DNA from: Bosea sp. AS-1
GTDB taxonomy: Bacteria > Pseudomonadota > Alphaproteobacteria > Rhizobiales > Beijerinckiaceae
Direction: 5' to 3'
Assembly (NCBI RefSeq): GCF_002220095.1
Contig: NZ_CP022372.1
Location: forward strand, 3,940,501-4,004,500
Length of the DNA: 64,000 nucleotides
Shown piece after piece: positions 1-6,937 of this stretch. The notes under the pieces were generated by a model that saw only the letters and a list, made by a program, of their open reading frames with translations, was not told where the DNA came from and did not search any database. How positions within the stretch are numbered: position 1 is the stretch's first letter; each line of letters opens with the position of its first letter. The position numbers and the translations under genes are program-made.

Positions 1-461
1 GCCTGCCGCGGATCTGCTCGGACGAGGAGGACATCGCCTACATCCTCGGCTCAGTCGATTCCCCGGCGAACGGGCTGACGCTGTGCTCCGGCTCGCTCGG
101 TGCCAACCCGAAGAACGACGTGCCGAAGATCGCGCGCCGCTTCGCCGACAAGATCTGGTTCGCGCATCTGCGCAACGTCGCCAAGGACCCGGACGGCTCC
201 TTCATGGAAGCCGAGCATCTCGGTGGCGACACCGACATGGTCGCCCTGGTCGACGCCCTGCTGGCGGAGGAAAAGCGCCGCAAGGCCGCAGGCCTTACCG
301 CTTGGCGGATTCCGATGCGGCCCGATCACGGCCACGAGCTGCTCGACGATATCGGCAAAGGCAGCTTCCCCGGCTATCCGGCGGTCGGGCGCCTGCGCGG
401 TCTGGCGGAGCTGCGCGGCGTCATGACGGCGCTGGCGCAGGTCAAGGGCTACGATGCCTGA
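1..461 (+). CDS. uxuA: mannonate dehydratase, C-terminal part (partial)
   Basis: This is the last ~152 codons of UxuA, which dehydrates D-mannonate to 2-keto-3-deoxygluconate in hexuronate breakdown in the cytoplasm. The gene enters from the left edge in the frame starting at base 3. The segment GLTLCSGSLGANPKND and the later stretch MRPDHGHELLDDI are typical of the xylose-isomerase-like barrel of the family and its metal and substrate region. The open frame ends at TGA 459-461 and is followed at once by a strong terminator. The start and N-terminal half lie outside the window, so integrity and operon partners upstream cannot be judged. Confidence 0.93.
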   Translation, partial: LPRICSDEEDIAYILGSVDSPANGLTLCSGSLGANPKNDVPKIARRFADKIWFAHLRNVAKDPDGSFMEAEHLGGDTDMVALVDALLAEEKRRKAAGLTAWRIPMRPDHGHELLDDIGKGSFPGYPAVGRLRGLAELRGVMTALAQVKGYDA

Positions 462-470
462 AACGGCAAA

Positions 471-496
471 GGCGGGCCGATTGGCCCGCCTTTCTC
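471..496 (+). terminator. intrinsic terminator after uxuA
   Basis: A perfect 8-bp GC-rich stem (GGCGGGCC/GGCCCGCC, loop GATT, 471-490) is followed by TTTCTC. It lies 9 bases after the uxuA stop and 40 bases before the 3' end of the convergent ureE gene, so it should separate the two transcripts. Confidence 0.85.
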
Positions 497-536
497 ATCA
501 TGTCCGGCGTTACGGAACGAGGATCGAAACGATCCC

Positions 537-1211
537 TCAATGATCGTGCGAGTGGCCCTTGTGGCCATGCACAGCGCCATGACCGTGTCCATGATCGTGG
601 TGGCCGTGGCCGTGATGGTCGTGATCATGCCCGCAGCCGCAGCTCTCGCCATGGGCATGATGGTGCTCGTGCGCATGATCGTGATGGCCGTGATGGTGTT
701 CATGACCGTGATCGTGGTGATCATGATCATGGTGGTGGTGGTGGTGGTCATGGCCACAGCCGCAATCATCGCCATGGGCGTGGTGATGCACCTCCGGCTC
801 CGGCTGGAACGGGCGCTCGACCGGCGCCATCGCGCAGCCCTGCCCGCGCACCAGCTCGGCCAGCGCCGGATCGTTCGGAACATAGAGCGCCTCGGCCGTC
901 ATTTCGGCCGGGACGTGATGGCCGCCGAGATGCCAGGCGAGGCGCGTCAGCCGCAGCGGATTCTCGGCGCGAACCTCCAGCAGGCTTTCCGGCACGGCCT
1001 TGACCTGCACGAGACGGCCGTCCTCCAGCTTGAGAGCATCGCCGTCGTTCAGCACCGCCGGCTTGTCGAGCGCGATCTCGATCTCGAGCCCGCCCGCGGT
1101 CGTTGCGGTCACGCCACCACGATTGCGGTCGCGATGGGCGAGACCGAGCGTGTCGGCAACGCGCTCGGGGCGAACGGCGGCCTTGCGAAGGACGGAAGTG
1201 GCGCGAAGCAT
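537..1211 (-). CDS. ureE: urease accessory protein UreE with long His-rich C-terminal tail
   Basis: UreE delivers nickel to urease during active-site assembly. The first ~140 residues give the two UreE domains (start MLRATSVLRKAA, later LAWHLGGHHVPAE). The rest is an unusually long metal-binding tail: 83 residues from the first HHH hold about 42 His, plus two copies of CGCGHDH. I chose the ATG at 1209-1211 because family members begin at this point; an upstream in-frame ATG at 1277 would add 22 unlike residues. No urease structural or other accessory gene is nearby, so this is an orphan copy. The tail could also buffer zinc or other metals. Confidence 0.9.
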   Translation of the reverse strand: MLRATSVLRKAAVRPERVADTLGLAHRDRNRGGVTATTAGGLEIEIALDKPAVLNDGDALKLEDGRLVQVKAVPESLLEVRAENPLRLTRLAWHLGGHHVPAEMTAEALYVPNDPALAELVRGQGCAMAPVERPFQPEPEVHHHAHGDDCGCGHDHHHHHHDHDHHDHGHEHHHGHHDHAHEHHHAHGESCGCGHDHDHHGHGHHDHGHGHGAVHGHKGHSHDH

Positions 1212-1321
1212 CTGCGGCGATCCCATGGCTGGGGCTCGGGGCAAAGGCTCCGAGCCCGGATCGCAGCTTAGTAGCACAAAGCCGCGGCCGTGCTACCGGG
1301 CTCTCGGGATCGTGGTTCGTG

Positions 1322-2362
1322 TCAGCGCGGCAGCGCCTTGACCTCCGCGTCGAACTTCTTGAGGAGGCGCGAGCGCTCCTCCGGCGCACCCCAGCGCGGC
1401 GTGTCGTAGTCGATCAGCTTGATCTCAGAGAATTTCGGCGCATCCGGCGAGAGCAGCGAATTCTTGTTGGACGGGATCGAGTTGATCTTCAGTTTCGCAT
1501 TGATGTTCTGCGCATCGGGCGAGAGCGTGAAATCGACGAATCTGCGCGCCGTTTCCGGGTTCTTGCCACCCTTGATCACCGAGACCGAGCCGGTCTCGTA
1601 ACCCGTGCCCTCGCAGGGTGCCACGGTCTCGATCGGTGCGCCCTGCAGCTTCTGCGTCAACATGTCGTGGATGAAGGCGATGCCGACGGCCGTCTCGCCG
1701 AGCGCCGTCGCCTTGACCGGTGCGATGCCCGACTTGGTGTACTGGCTGATGTTCTTGTGCAGGCTCTTGAGGAAGTCGAAGCCCTTATCCTCGCCGAGGC
1801 GCTGGACCGTCGTCGCCAGGAAGACATAGGCCGTGCCCGACGAGCTCGGATCGGCGATCTGGACTTCGTCGCGGAACTTGGCGTCGAGCAGATCGGCCCA
1901 GCATTTCGGCGCCGCGATGCCACGCTTCTTCAGTACCTCGCTGTTGTAGCCGATGCCGAGCGCGCCGAGATAGATCGCGTTGGTGCGGAACTTCGCCTGC
2001 TCGGCATGGCGCTGCGCCCAGTCATGCAACTCCGGCAGCTTCGGCGACTTGTATTCGTCGAGCAGGCCTTCCGCCGCAGCCTGCAGGTGCGGCTCGCCCG
2101 GGCCGCCCCACCACACGTCGCCACGCGGATTGTTCGCTTCCGCCTTGACCTGCGCATAGACCTCGCCAGTGCTCTTGCGCACCATCGCGACCTTGATGCC
2201 CGTCATCTTCTCGAACATCGCCGCGCCTTCGCGGCATTGCTCCTCGAGGATCGAGCAGTAGACGGTGACCTGTCCCTGGGCGAAGGCAGGAGCAGCCGCT
2301 CCAGCCAGAATCGAAGCGAAGGCTGCTCCCGCGAGCAGGCGGGGCAGTCGGTGGCGGATCAT
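1322..2362 (-). CDS. ABC transporter periplasmic binding protein, Fe(III)-type family
   Basis: A 346-residue extracellular solute-binding protein of the AfuA/FbpA-like family (ABC iron(III), phosphonate or related anions). An N-terminal signal peptide ends near PAFAQG. The mature start QVTVYCSILEEQC and the mid-protein segment DVWWGGPGEPH fit the family fold, as does the C-terminal PDAQNINAKLKINSIPSN region. A GGGAG ribosome site precedes the ATG. No permease or ATPase gene lies beside it, so it either works with a transporter encoded elsewhere or acts as a sensor. The ligand cannot be read from the sequence. Confidence 0.85.
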   Translation of the reverse strand: MIRHRLPRLLAGAAFASILAGAAAPAFAQGQVTVYCSILEEQCREGAAMFEKMTGIKVAMVRKSTGEVYAQVKAEANNPRGDVWWGGPGEPHLQAAAEGLLDEYKSPKLPELHDWAQRHAEQAKFRTNAIYLGALGIGYNSEVLKKRGIAAPKCWADLLDAKFRDEVQIADPSSSGTAYVFLATTVQRLGEDKGFDFLKSLHKNISQYTKSGIAPVKATALGETAVGIAFIHDMLTQKLQGAPIETVAPCEGTGYETGSVSVIKGGKNPETARRFVDFTLSPDAQNINAKLKINSIPSNKNSLLSPDAPKFSEIKLIDYDTPRWGAPEERSRLLKKFDAEVKALPR

Positions 2363-2458
2363 GGCGTTCTCCCAAGTCAGATCTTTTGCCGACTAGAGAG
2401 CTGCTACGTCCCGGGAAGTCAATGGCGGCTGAAGAGCCGCCCCGCTGCGGAGACGCCA

Positions 2459-3373
2459 TCAATCCTTCCGCGTGTCGGACGGAGCGGCCCCGGCGATCGG
2501 CCCGTCATCACTCGCAGCGGGTTCGGCCAGCTTCGGCTTGGCCTTCGGCTTCTTCTTCACTTTCTTGACCACGACCTTGGGCCGTGCCGGGCGAGCCTGC
2601 TGGTCCTGAAGCATTTCGAGCTGGACCTGCTGGATCTCGGCGAGGCGCTGCCATTGGCGGGTGATCAGATGGTCCATCTTCTCGTGCAGATGCCGGATTT
2701 CGAGCTCGGCTTTGAGGTTGACCTGGTAGTCGTTGGCCGACCGCAAGCGGTCCTTCGCCTCCTGACGCTTCTGGCTCATCATGATGATCGGGGCCTGGAT
2801 CGCGGCGATGCAGGAGAGCACCAGATTGAGCAGGATGAAGGGATAGGGATCGAAGGCATTGACCGCCCCCATCGCCACATTCGCCGCCATCCAGACGAAG
2901 AGCACGACCGCGAAACTGATCAGGAAGGCCCAGGAACCGCCGAAGCTCGCGAGATTGTCGGAGAGGCGCTCGCCCAGCGTGCGATGCTCCTCGAAATCGT
3001 CCTCGACGTTCTCGGCGATGGTCTCCTGCCGGGCGATGCTTTCGGCGACCTCGCGGTCGAGGTCGGAATATTCGCCGTGCTCCTCGCGCAGGATCTCCTC
3101 GACATAACGGGTGCGGTAGCGCGCCAGCTCCTTCAGGCTGATCAGCGCATCGTCGGGCATGTCGGGAAAATCGTTGCGGATGTGCTCGACGAGCGCCGGG
3201 CGCAACGTCCCGATTTCGACGAGATTCTTGCGCGCCATCTCCTGCCCGCTGATCGCGCAGACACCGCGCTTGCGGCTGGCGCTGCCCGCGGCGGGCGGCA
3301 CTTCGAAGGGTTGCGGCACCGGCGGGACGTCGAGCGCCGACATCTCGTGCTTTTCGTCGGACCTATCGCTCAC
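2459..3373 (-). CDS. DUF1003 family membrane protein
   Basis: A 304-residue protein of the DUF1003 family, function unknown. A soluble N-terminal half of about 150 residues leads to two hydrophobic helices around SWAFLISFAVVLFVW and FILLNLVLSCIAAIQAP. These are followed by the family signature MMSQKRQEAKDR, a coiled-coil-like charged segment, and a Lys/Pro/Ala tail (KKVKKKPKAKPK). The start used is GTG at 3371-3373; an internal ATG at 3343 is also possible. It stands alone between unrelated genes. Confidence 0.85.
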   Translation of the reverse strand: MSDRSDEKHEMSALDVPPVPQPFEVPPAAGSASRKRGVCAISGQEMARKNLVEIGTLRPALVEHIRNDFPDMPDDALISLKELARYRTRYVEEILREEHGEYSDLDREVAESIARQETIAENVEDDFEEHRTLGERLSDNLASFGGSWAFLISFAVVLFVWMAANVAMGAVNAFDPYPFILLNLVLSCIAAIQAPIIMMSQKRQEAKDRLRSANDYQVNLKAELEIRHLHEKMDHLITRQWQRLAEIQQVQLEMLQDQQARPARPKVVVKKVKKKPKAKPKLAEPAASDDGPIAGAAPSDTRKD

Positions 3374-3483
3374 ACATGACCTATCGTGTTCTGGCTGACA
3401 TCGCCGTTCCTGCCGCCATCGGCGCCTGATCCGCCAGAGAGGCGGACGAGGTGCCGACGGCGACCGCGCATTTCGCTATGACA

Positions 3484-3530
3484 CCGGATTTTTGCCGAAA
3501 AGTGATCCTCGCTTTTCGGCTATGCCGATC
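3484..3530. repeat. degenerate intergenic palindromic repeat, copy B
   Basis: A 9-bp stem GCCGAAAAG (3494-3502) / CTTTTCGGC (3512-3520), flanked by CCGGATTTTT, lies directly after the acidic-protein gene. The layout matches a second element at 46258-46304: a CCGAAA stem, then A-rich bases, then CCGG or CCCG. On the gene's strand the stem is followed by A, not T, so it is not a normal terminator for that gene. Confidence 0.5.
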
Positions 3531-3866
3531 TCAGGACTTGGTCTTTCCGGATTCCTCGGCGTCGTCCTCATCCGATTCGTCCTCGGAATCGTCGTCCTCC
3601 GCATCCTCGTCATCGGTCTCCGCCAGCTCGTCCTCATCGTCGTCGAGGTCGAGATATTCATAGCCGAAGACGATCTCGCCGGTTTCCGGATCGAACACGC
3701 TGACCGAAGAATCCTCGAAGGCCTCGATCAGCATTTCGGCATCGTCCGGCCCATCGACATCGAAGCGGCGCAGCGCAGCCTCACCTTCGGCCTTGAGCAC
3801 GAGCTCGATCGACCAACCCCGGCCGGTGGTGTCGTAGATGCACTTCAAACCCTGGATCGGCAGCAT
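3531..3866 (-). CDS. hypothetical protein with strongly acidic C-terminal tail
   Basis: An 111-residue protein I cannot assign. The first ~70 residues look folded (MLPIQGLKCIYDTTGRGW, then alternating beta-like segments with FDVDGPDDAEMLIEAFED). The last ~40 are almost entirely Asp and Glu with few hydrophobic residues, so that part is probably disordered. The ATG at 3864-3866 is preceded by AAGGAGAG at ideal spacing, which rules out the longer frame starting at 3905. There is no signal peptide and no membrane segment, so it is probably cytoplasmic. A role in binding a basic partner or a divalent metal is only a guess. Confidence 0.75.
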   Translation of the reverse strand: MLPIQGLKCIYDTTGRGWSIELVLKAEGEAALRRFDVDGPDDAEMLIEAFEDSSVSVFDPETGEIVFGYEYLDLDDDEDELAETDDEDAEDDDSEDESDEDDAEESGKTKS

Positions 3867-3997
3867 GCGTCTCTCCTTAGGTTGACCAGATGCGCGACGG
3901 CGCACGTCCGGTCAGATGCCCGAGGAGCGTGACGACCACGCGACGCCCAATTCAGCCTCCCGGTAGGCCGCGCGAGTGGAATCGCGCGGCTCCAGGA

Positions 3998-4888
3998 TCA
4001 ACGCTGCTCCGAGAGGAAGCGTTCCACCTCCTCCCGTGCCGGCGCACCATCGCGGCCGCCGAACCGGGTACATTTGAGCGCTGCCGCCGCCGAAGCGAAC
4101 CGGATCGCCCCAACCTCGTCGCGCCCCTCCGCCAGAGCGAGGGCGAAGGCGCCATGCCATACGTCCCCCGCCCCGAGCGTATCGACCGTTTCGATTACGA
4201 ACGCCGGACTGTGGCGAACCTGGCCATCCCAGTGCAGCACCCCCTCCTTGCCGAGGGTCACCGCGAGCCAGGTCGAGGCGTCGCGAGCGATCTTGGCGAG
4301 GCCCCGGCGCGGATCCTCCTCGCCCGAGACCTCGCGCAGAGCCTGCTGGCTAAAGGCGACATGGCTCGCCGTCGCGACGAGATCGGGATGAGGCGGCTTG
4401 CGATCGCCGTCCAGCACGCCCGGCACGCCGGCCGCGCGCGCAAGCCGGAGCGCCGCCAGGGCCCCCTCGCCCCAGCGCGTATCGGCAAGAACGGCACCTG
4501 CCTCCCCCGGCAGCTCGTGCGGCAGCCAGTCGACATCCTCCGGCATGGCCGGGTCGGAATGCGAGATCACCATGCGCTCGCCCTGCGCGTCGACCAGGAT
4601 GGCCGAGACCGGCGAGGTCAGGCCCGCGACCCGGCGGGCGAAGCGCGTGTCGACGTCCTCCGCATTCAGGTCCGCGACGATCCGGTCGCCGGTGAAGTCG
4701 TCGGCGAGGCGCGTCGCGAGCCAGCAATCGCCGCCCAGCCGGGCGATGGCGACCGATGCATTGCCGGCGCAGCCGCCGCCGACGACGGCGAGGCCGCGCG
4801 AGCGGTATTTCTCGCCGCGTGTCGGCATGGTCTCGACGCTGTAGACATAGTCGAGCGTCGCGATGCCGAGGCAGAAGACGCCGGCCAA
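3998..4888 (-). CDS. PfkB-family sugar kinase, YihV (sulfofructose kinase)-like
   Basis: A 296-residue ribokinase-fold kinase. The N-terminal glycine patch VVGGGCAGNASVA and the C-terminal PfkB signature VDTLGAGDVWHGAFAL are both present; D242 in GAGD is the expected catalytic base. Segments VLADTRW, GVLDGD and ALKCTRFGG closely resemble E. coli YihV as I remember it. That places it in the sulfofructose-kinase/ketohexokinase-like branch, but no other sulfoglycolysis gene is present and the substrate is unknown. Its start lies 4 bases after the gloA stop, so the two are co-transcribed with gloA first. Confidence 0.88.
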   Translation of the reverse strand: MAGVFCLGIATLDYVYSVETMPTRGEKYRSRGLAVVGGGCAGNASVAIARLGGDCWLATRLADDFTGDRIVADLNAEDVDTRFARRVAGLTSPVSAILVDAQGERMVISHSDPAMPEDVDWLPHELPGEAGAVLADTRWGEGALAALRLARAAGVPGVLDGDRKPPHPDLVATASHVAFSQQALREVSGEEDPRRGLAKIARDASTWLAVTLGKEGVLHWDGQVRHSPAFVIETVDTLGAGDVWHGAFALALAEGRDEVGAIRFASAAAALKCTRFGGRDGAPAREEVERFLSEQR

Positions 4889-4892
4889 GTCG

Positions 4893-5342
4893 TTACCAGC
4901 TCCCGGTGTTCTGCATGCTCGCCCACGGCTCCGCCGGCGGCTTCGGGTCGCCCTTCTGCAGGAGCTCGATCGAGATGTTGTCGGGCGAGCGGATGAAGGC
5001 CATGTTGCCGTCGCGCGGCGGGCGGTTGATCGTGACGCCAGCCTTCATCAGCTTGTCGCAAGTCGCGTAGATGTCGTCGACCTCATAGGCGAGATGGCCG
5101 AAATTGCGGCCACCGGTGTAGGTTTCCGGATCCCAGTTATAGGTCAGCTCCAGGGTCGGGCGGCCGCGCGAAGCGCCGGCCTTGGCTTCGGCCAGATCGT
5201 CCGACGCGGCGAGGAAGACCAGGGTGAAGCGGCCCTTCTCGTTCTCGATCCGGCGGGTCTCGACCAGCCCGAACTTGTTGACGTAGAAATCCAGCGCCTG
5301 ATCCAGGTCGGTCACGCGCACCATGGTGTGGAGATAACGCAT
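4893..5342 (-). CDS. gloA: lactoylglutathione lyase (glyoxalase I)
   Basis: Converts the methylglyoxal-glutathione hemithioacetal to S-lactoylglutathione in the cytoplasm. This 149-residue protein starts [10 protein letters not shown] like E. coli GloA. Expected metal ligands are H5, E65 (TLELTYNW), H83 (FGHLAYEV) and E126 (ISIELLQ), the arrangement of the Ni/Co-dependent single-domain type. It is the first gene of a two-gene unit with the downstream sugar kinase, which would make sense if that kinase's pathway spills methylglyoxal. It is divergent from the CDF exporter, with a 91-base gap holding both promoters. Confidence 0.95.
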   Translation of the reverse strand: MRYLHTMVRVTDLDQALDFYVNKFGLVETRRIENEKGRFTLVFLAASDDLAEAKAGASRGRPTLELTYNWDPETYTGGRNFGHLAYEVDDIYATCDKLMKAGVTINRPPRDGNMAFIRSPDNISIELLQKGDPKPPAEPWASMQNTGSW

Positions 5343-5433
5343 CGTCTTTCCTCGTTGAATGGCGGCAGGGTTGATCCGTTTCCTAAATCAGGCAAGAGCA
5401 TCCCCGTTCCAAGCCATCTGAACAGGACGAGCC

Positions 5434-6873
5434 ATGACGACAACGCAAGACGGGCCGGTTACGGCACCGGCCGTGCGCGCCACGCCCGCCCAGATCGCGC
5501 AGATCAAGCAGCGCGCGGCGATTCTCTCCGTAATGGCGACCATCCTGCTGACGGCCGCGAAGATCGTCGGCGCCCTGATCTCCGGTTCGCTCGCCCTGCT
5601 CACCGATGCGCTGCAGGGGCTGGTGGATGTCGGCTCGACACTGTTCACCTGGTTCGCGGTACGCGCCTCCGACAAACCTGCCGACGAGGAGCACCATTAC
5701 GGCCATGGCAAGGTCGAGGCGCTGGCCGCGCTGGTCGAGACTGCGATCCTGTTCACGCTCGCCGGCGCGATCCTGTGGGAGGCCGGGAACCGGCTGTGGA
5801 ACAACCTGATCGAGCACGTCGCGGTCACGCCGCTCGTCATTGGCGTGATGCTGCTGTCGATGACGGTCGACGCCATCCGCTGGCGCTCGCTGACCAAGGT
5901 CGCGAAGGAGACCGGCAGCGAGGCACTGGCCGGCGAAGCCACGCATTTCTCGGCCGACTTCATCGGCTCGGCCCTGGTTCTGATCGGTCTCATCGGCGTC
6001 TGGTATGGCGTCGAGCGGGCCGATACGGTCGCCGCCTTCGCCATTGCCGCATACACGGCCTATTCGGCCTACAGGCTGGCCCGGAGGACACTCGACACGC
6101 TGATGGATGCGGCGCCGGAAGGTGTCAGCGAGAAGCTGCGCGAAATCGCCCGCAGAGTGCCGGGCGTGGTCGGCATCAACTGGCTGCGCATCAGGCCGGC
6201 GGGTGGGCGCGTCCATGGCGAGATCGGCATCAGTGTCTCGCGCACCCTCCCGCTCGAGCGGGTCACCGCCATCAAGGCCCAGCTTGCCGGAGCTCTCGCA
6301 GCGGCGGAACCCGGTTCCGAGATCACCATCACGGCCGATCCGGTACAGGTCGACGACGAGACGGCCCTGGAGCGGGTGCTGCTGATCGCGCTCAAGCTCA
6401 AGATTCCGGTGCATCACGTCACCGTCCACAGCATTGGCGACAAGCTTTCGGTCAGCCTCGACATGGAGGTCGACCAGAGCCTGCCGCTCGGCGAGGCCCA
6501 TGAGATCGCGACCCGGCTGGAGAACGCCATTCGGGCCGAGTTCGGTGGCGAGACAGAGGTCGAGACCCATATCGAGCCGATGGAGACCGGCCAACCGGCC
6601 GGCCACAACGCCGCCTGGGAGACGGTCGAAGACATCGGCAAGGCGCTGGCGAGCGAGGCTGCCAAGCTTGGCGGGCCGATCCACGACATTCACAGCGTGC
6701 GCGTGCGCCAGACCGCCAAGGGGCTGGTGGTGAACTATCACTGCCGCGTCGACCCCGCGCTCGATGTCGCCGCCGTTCATGCCGCCGTCGATGCGATCGA
6801 GCGTGCGGTACGGATCGCACGCCCGCAGGTCTGCCGGCTGGTCAGCCATGCGGAGCCGGCGGTCACCTCCTAG
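5434..6873 (+). CDS. cation diffusion facilitator (CDF) metal exporter with enlarged cytoplasmic domain
   Basis: A 479-residue inner-membrane metal/H+ antiporter of the CDF family. The membrane part (about residues 25-205) carries the family landmark HHYGHGK in the first cytoplasmic loop. In the transport site helix 5 has H171-x3-D175, as in zinc exporters, but helix 2 reads Q61-x3-D65 where YiiP has D-x3-D and many zinc CDFs have H-x3-D. After the membrane part come ~270 residues, against ~90 in YiiP, apparently more than one ferredoxin-like metal-sensing module. Metal specificity is therefore open (Zn, Fe, Co or Mn). Confidence 0.9.
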   Translation: MTTTQDGPVTAPAVRATPAQIAQIKQRAAILSVMATILLTAAKIVGALISGSLALLTDALQGLVDVGSTLFTWFAVRASDKPADEEHHYGHGKVEALAALVETAILFTLAGAILWEAGNRLWNNLIEHVAVTPLVIGVMLLSMTVDAIRWRSLTKVAKETGSEALAGEATHFSADFIGSALVLIGLIGVWYGVERADTVAAFAIAAYTAYSAYRLARRTLDTLMDAAPEGVSEKLREIARRVPGVVGINWLRIRPAGGRVHGEIGISVSRTLPLERVTAIKAQLAGALAAAEPGSEITITADPVQVDDETALERVLLIALKLKIPVHHVTVHSIGDKLSVSLDMEVDQSLPLGEAHEIATRLENAIRAEFGGETEVETHIEPMETGQPAGHNAAWETVEDIGKALASEAAKLGGPIHDIHSVRVRQTAKGLVVNYHCRVDPALDVAAVHAAVDAIERAVRIARPQVCRLVSHAEPAVTS

Positions 6874-6937
6874 CGGGGTTTCGACCGGGCTCCGCAGCCG
6901 CTACATACGAATCCTGACCTTTGCCATCAGGGTTGCC

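Noticed and set aside
540..790. A CAT/GTG-rich stretch that could look like a tandem DNA repeat or CRISPR-like array
   Set aside because: It is simply the coding sequence of the His-rich UreE tail; unit length is irregular and there are no spacers.
2424..2441. A GGCGGCT/AGCCGCC hairpin downstream of the DUF1003 gene as a terminator
   Set aside because: It lacks a T-run on the relevant strand and is a short GC stem expected by chance at this base composition.
1103..3379. A 758-codon open frame on the plus strand opposite the binding-protein and DUF1003 genes
   Set aside because: The Arg/Asp-rich translation has no domain. It lies fully antisense to two real genes with signal peptide and family motifs, and is a GC-rich shadow frame.
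4863..6503. A 546-codon plus-strand frame overlapping the gloA region and the CDF gene
   Set aside because: It is a different frame of the CDF exporter and antisense to gloA, with no recognisable domain.
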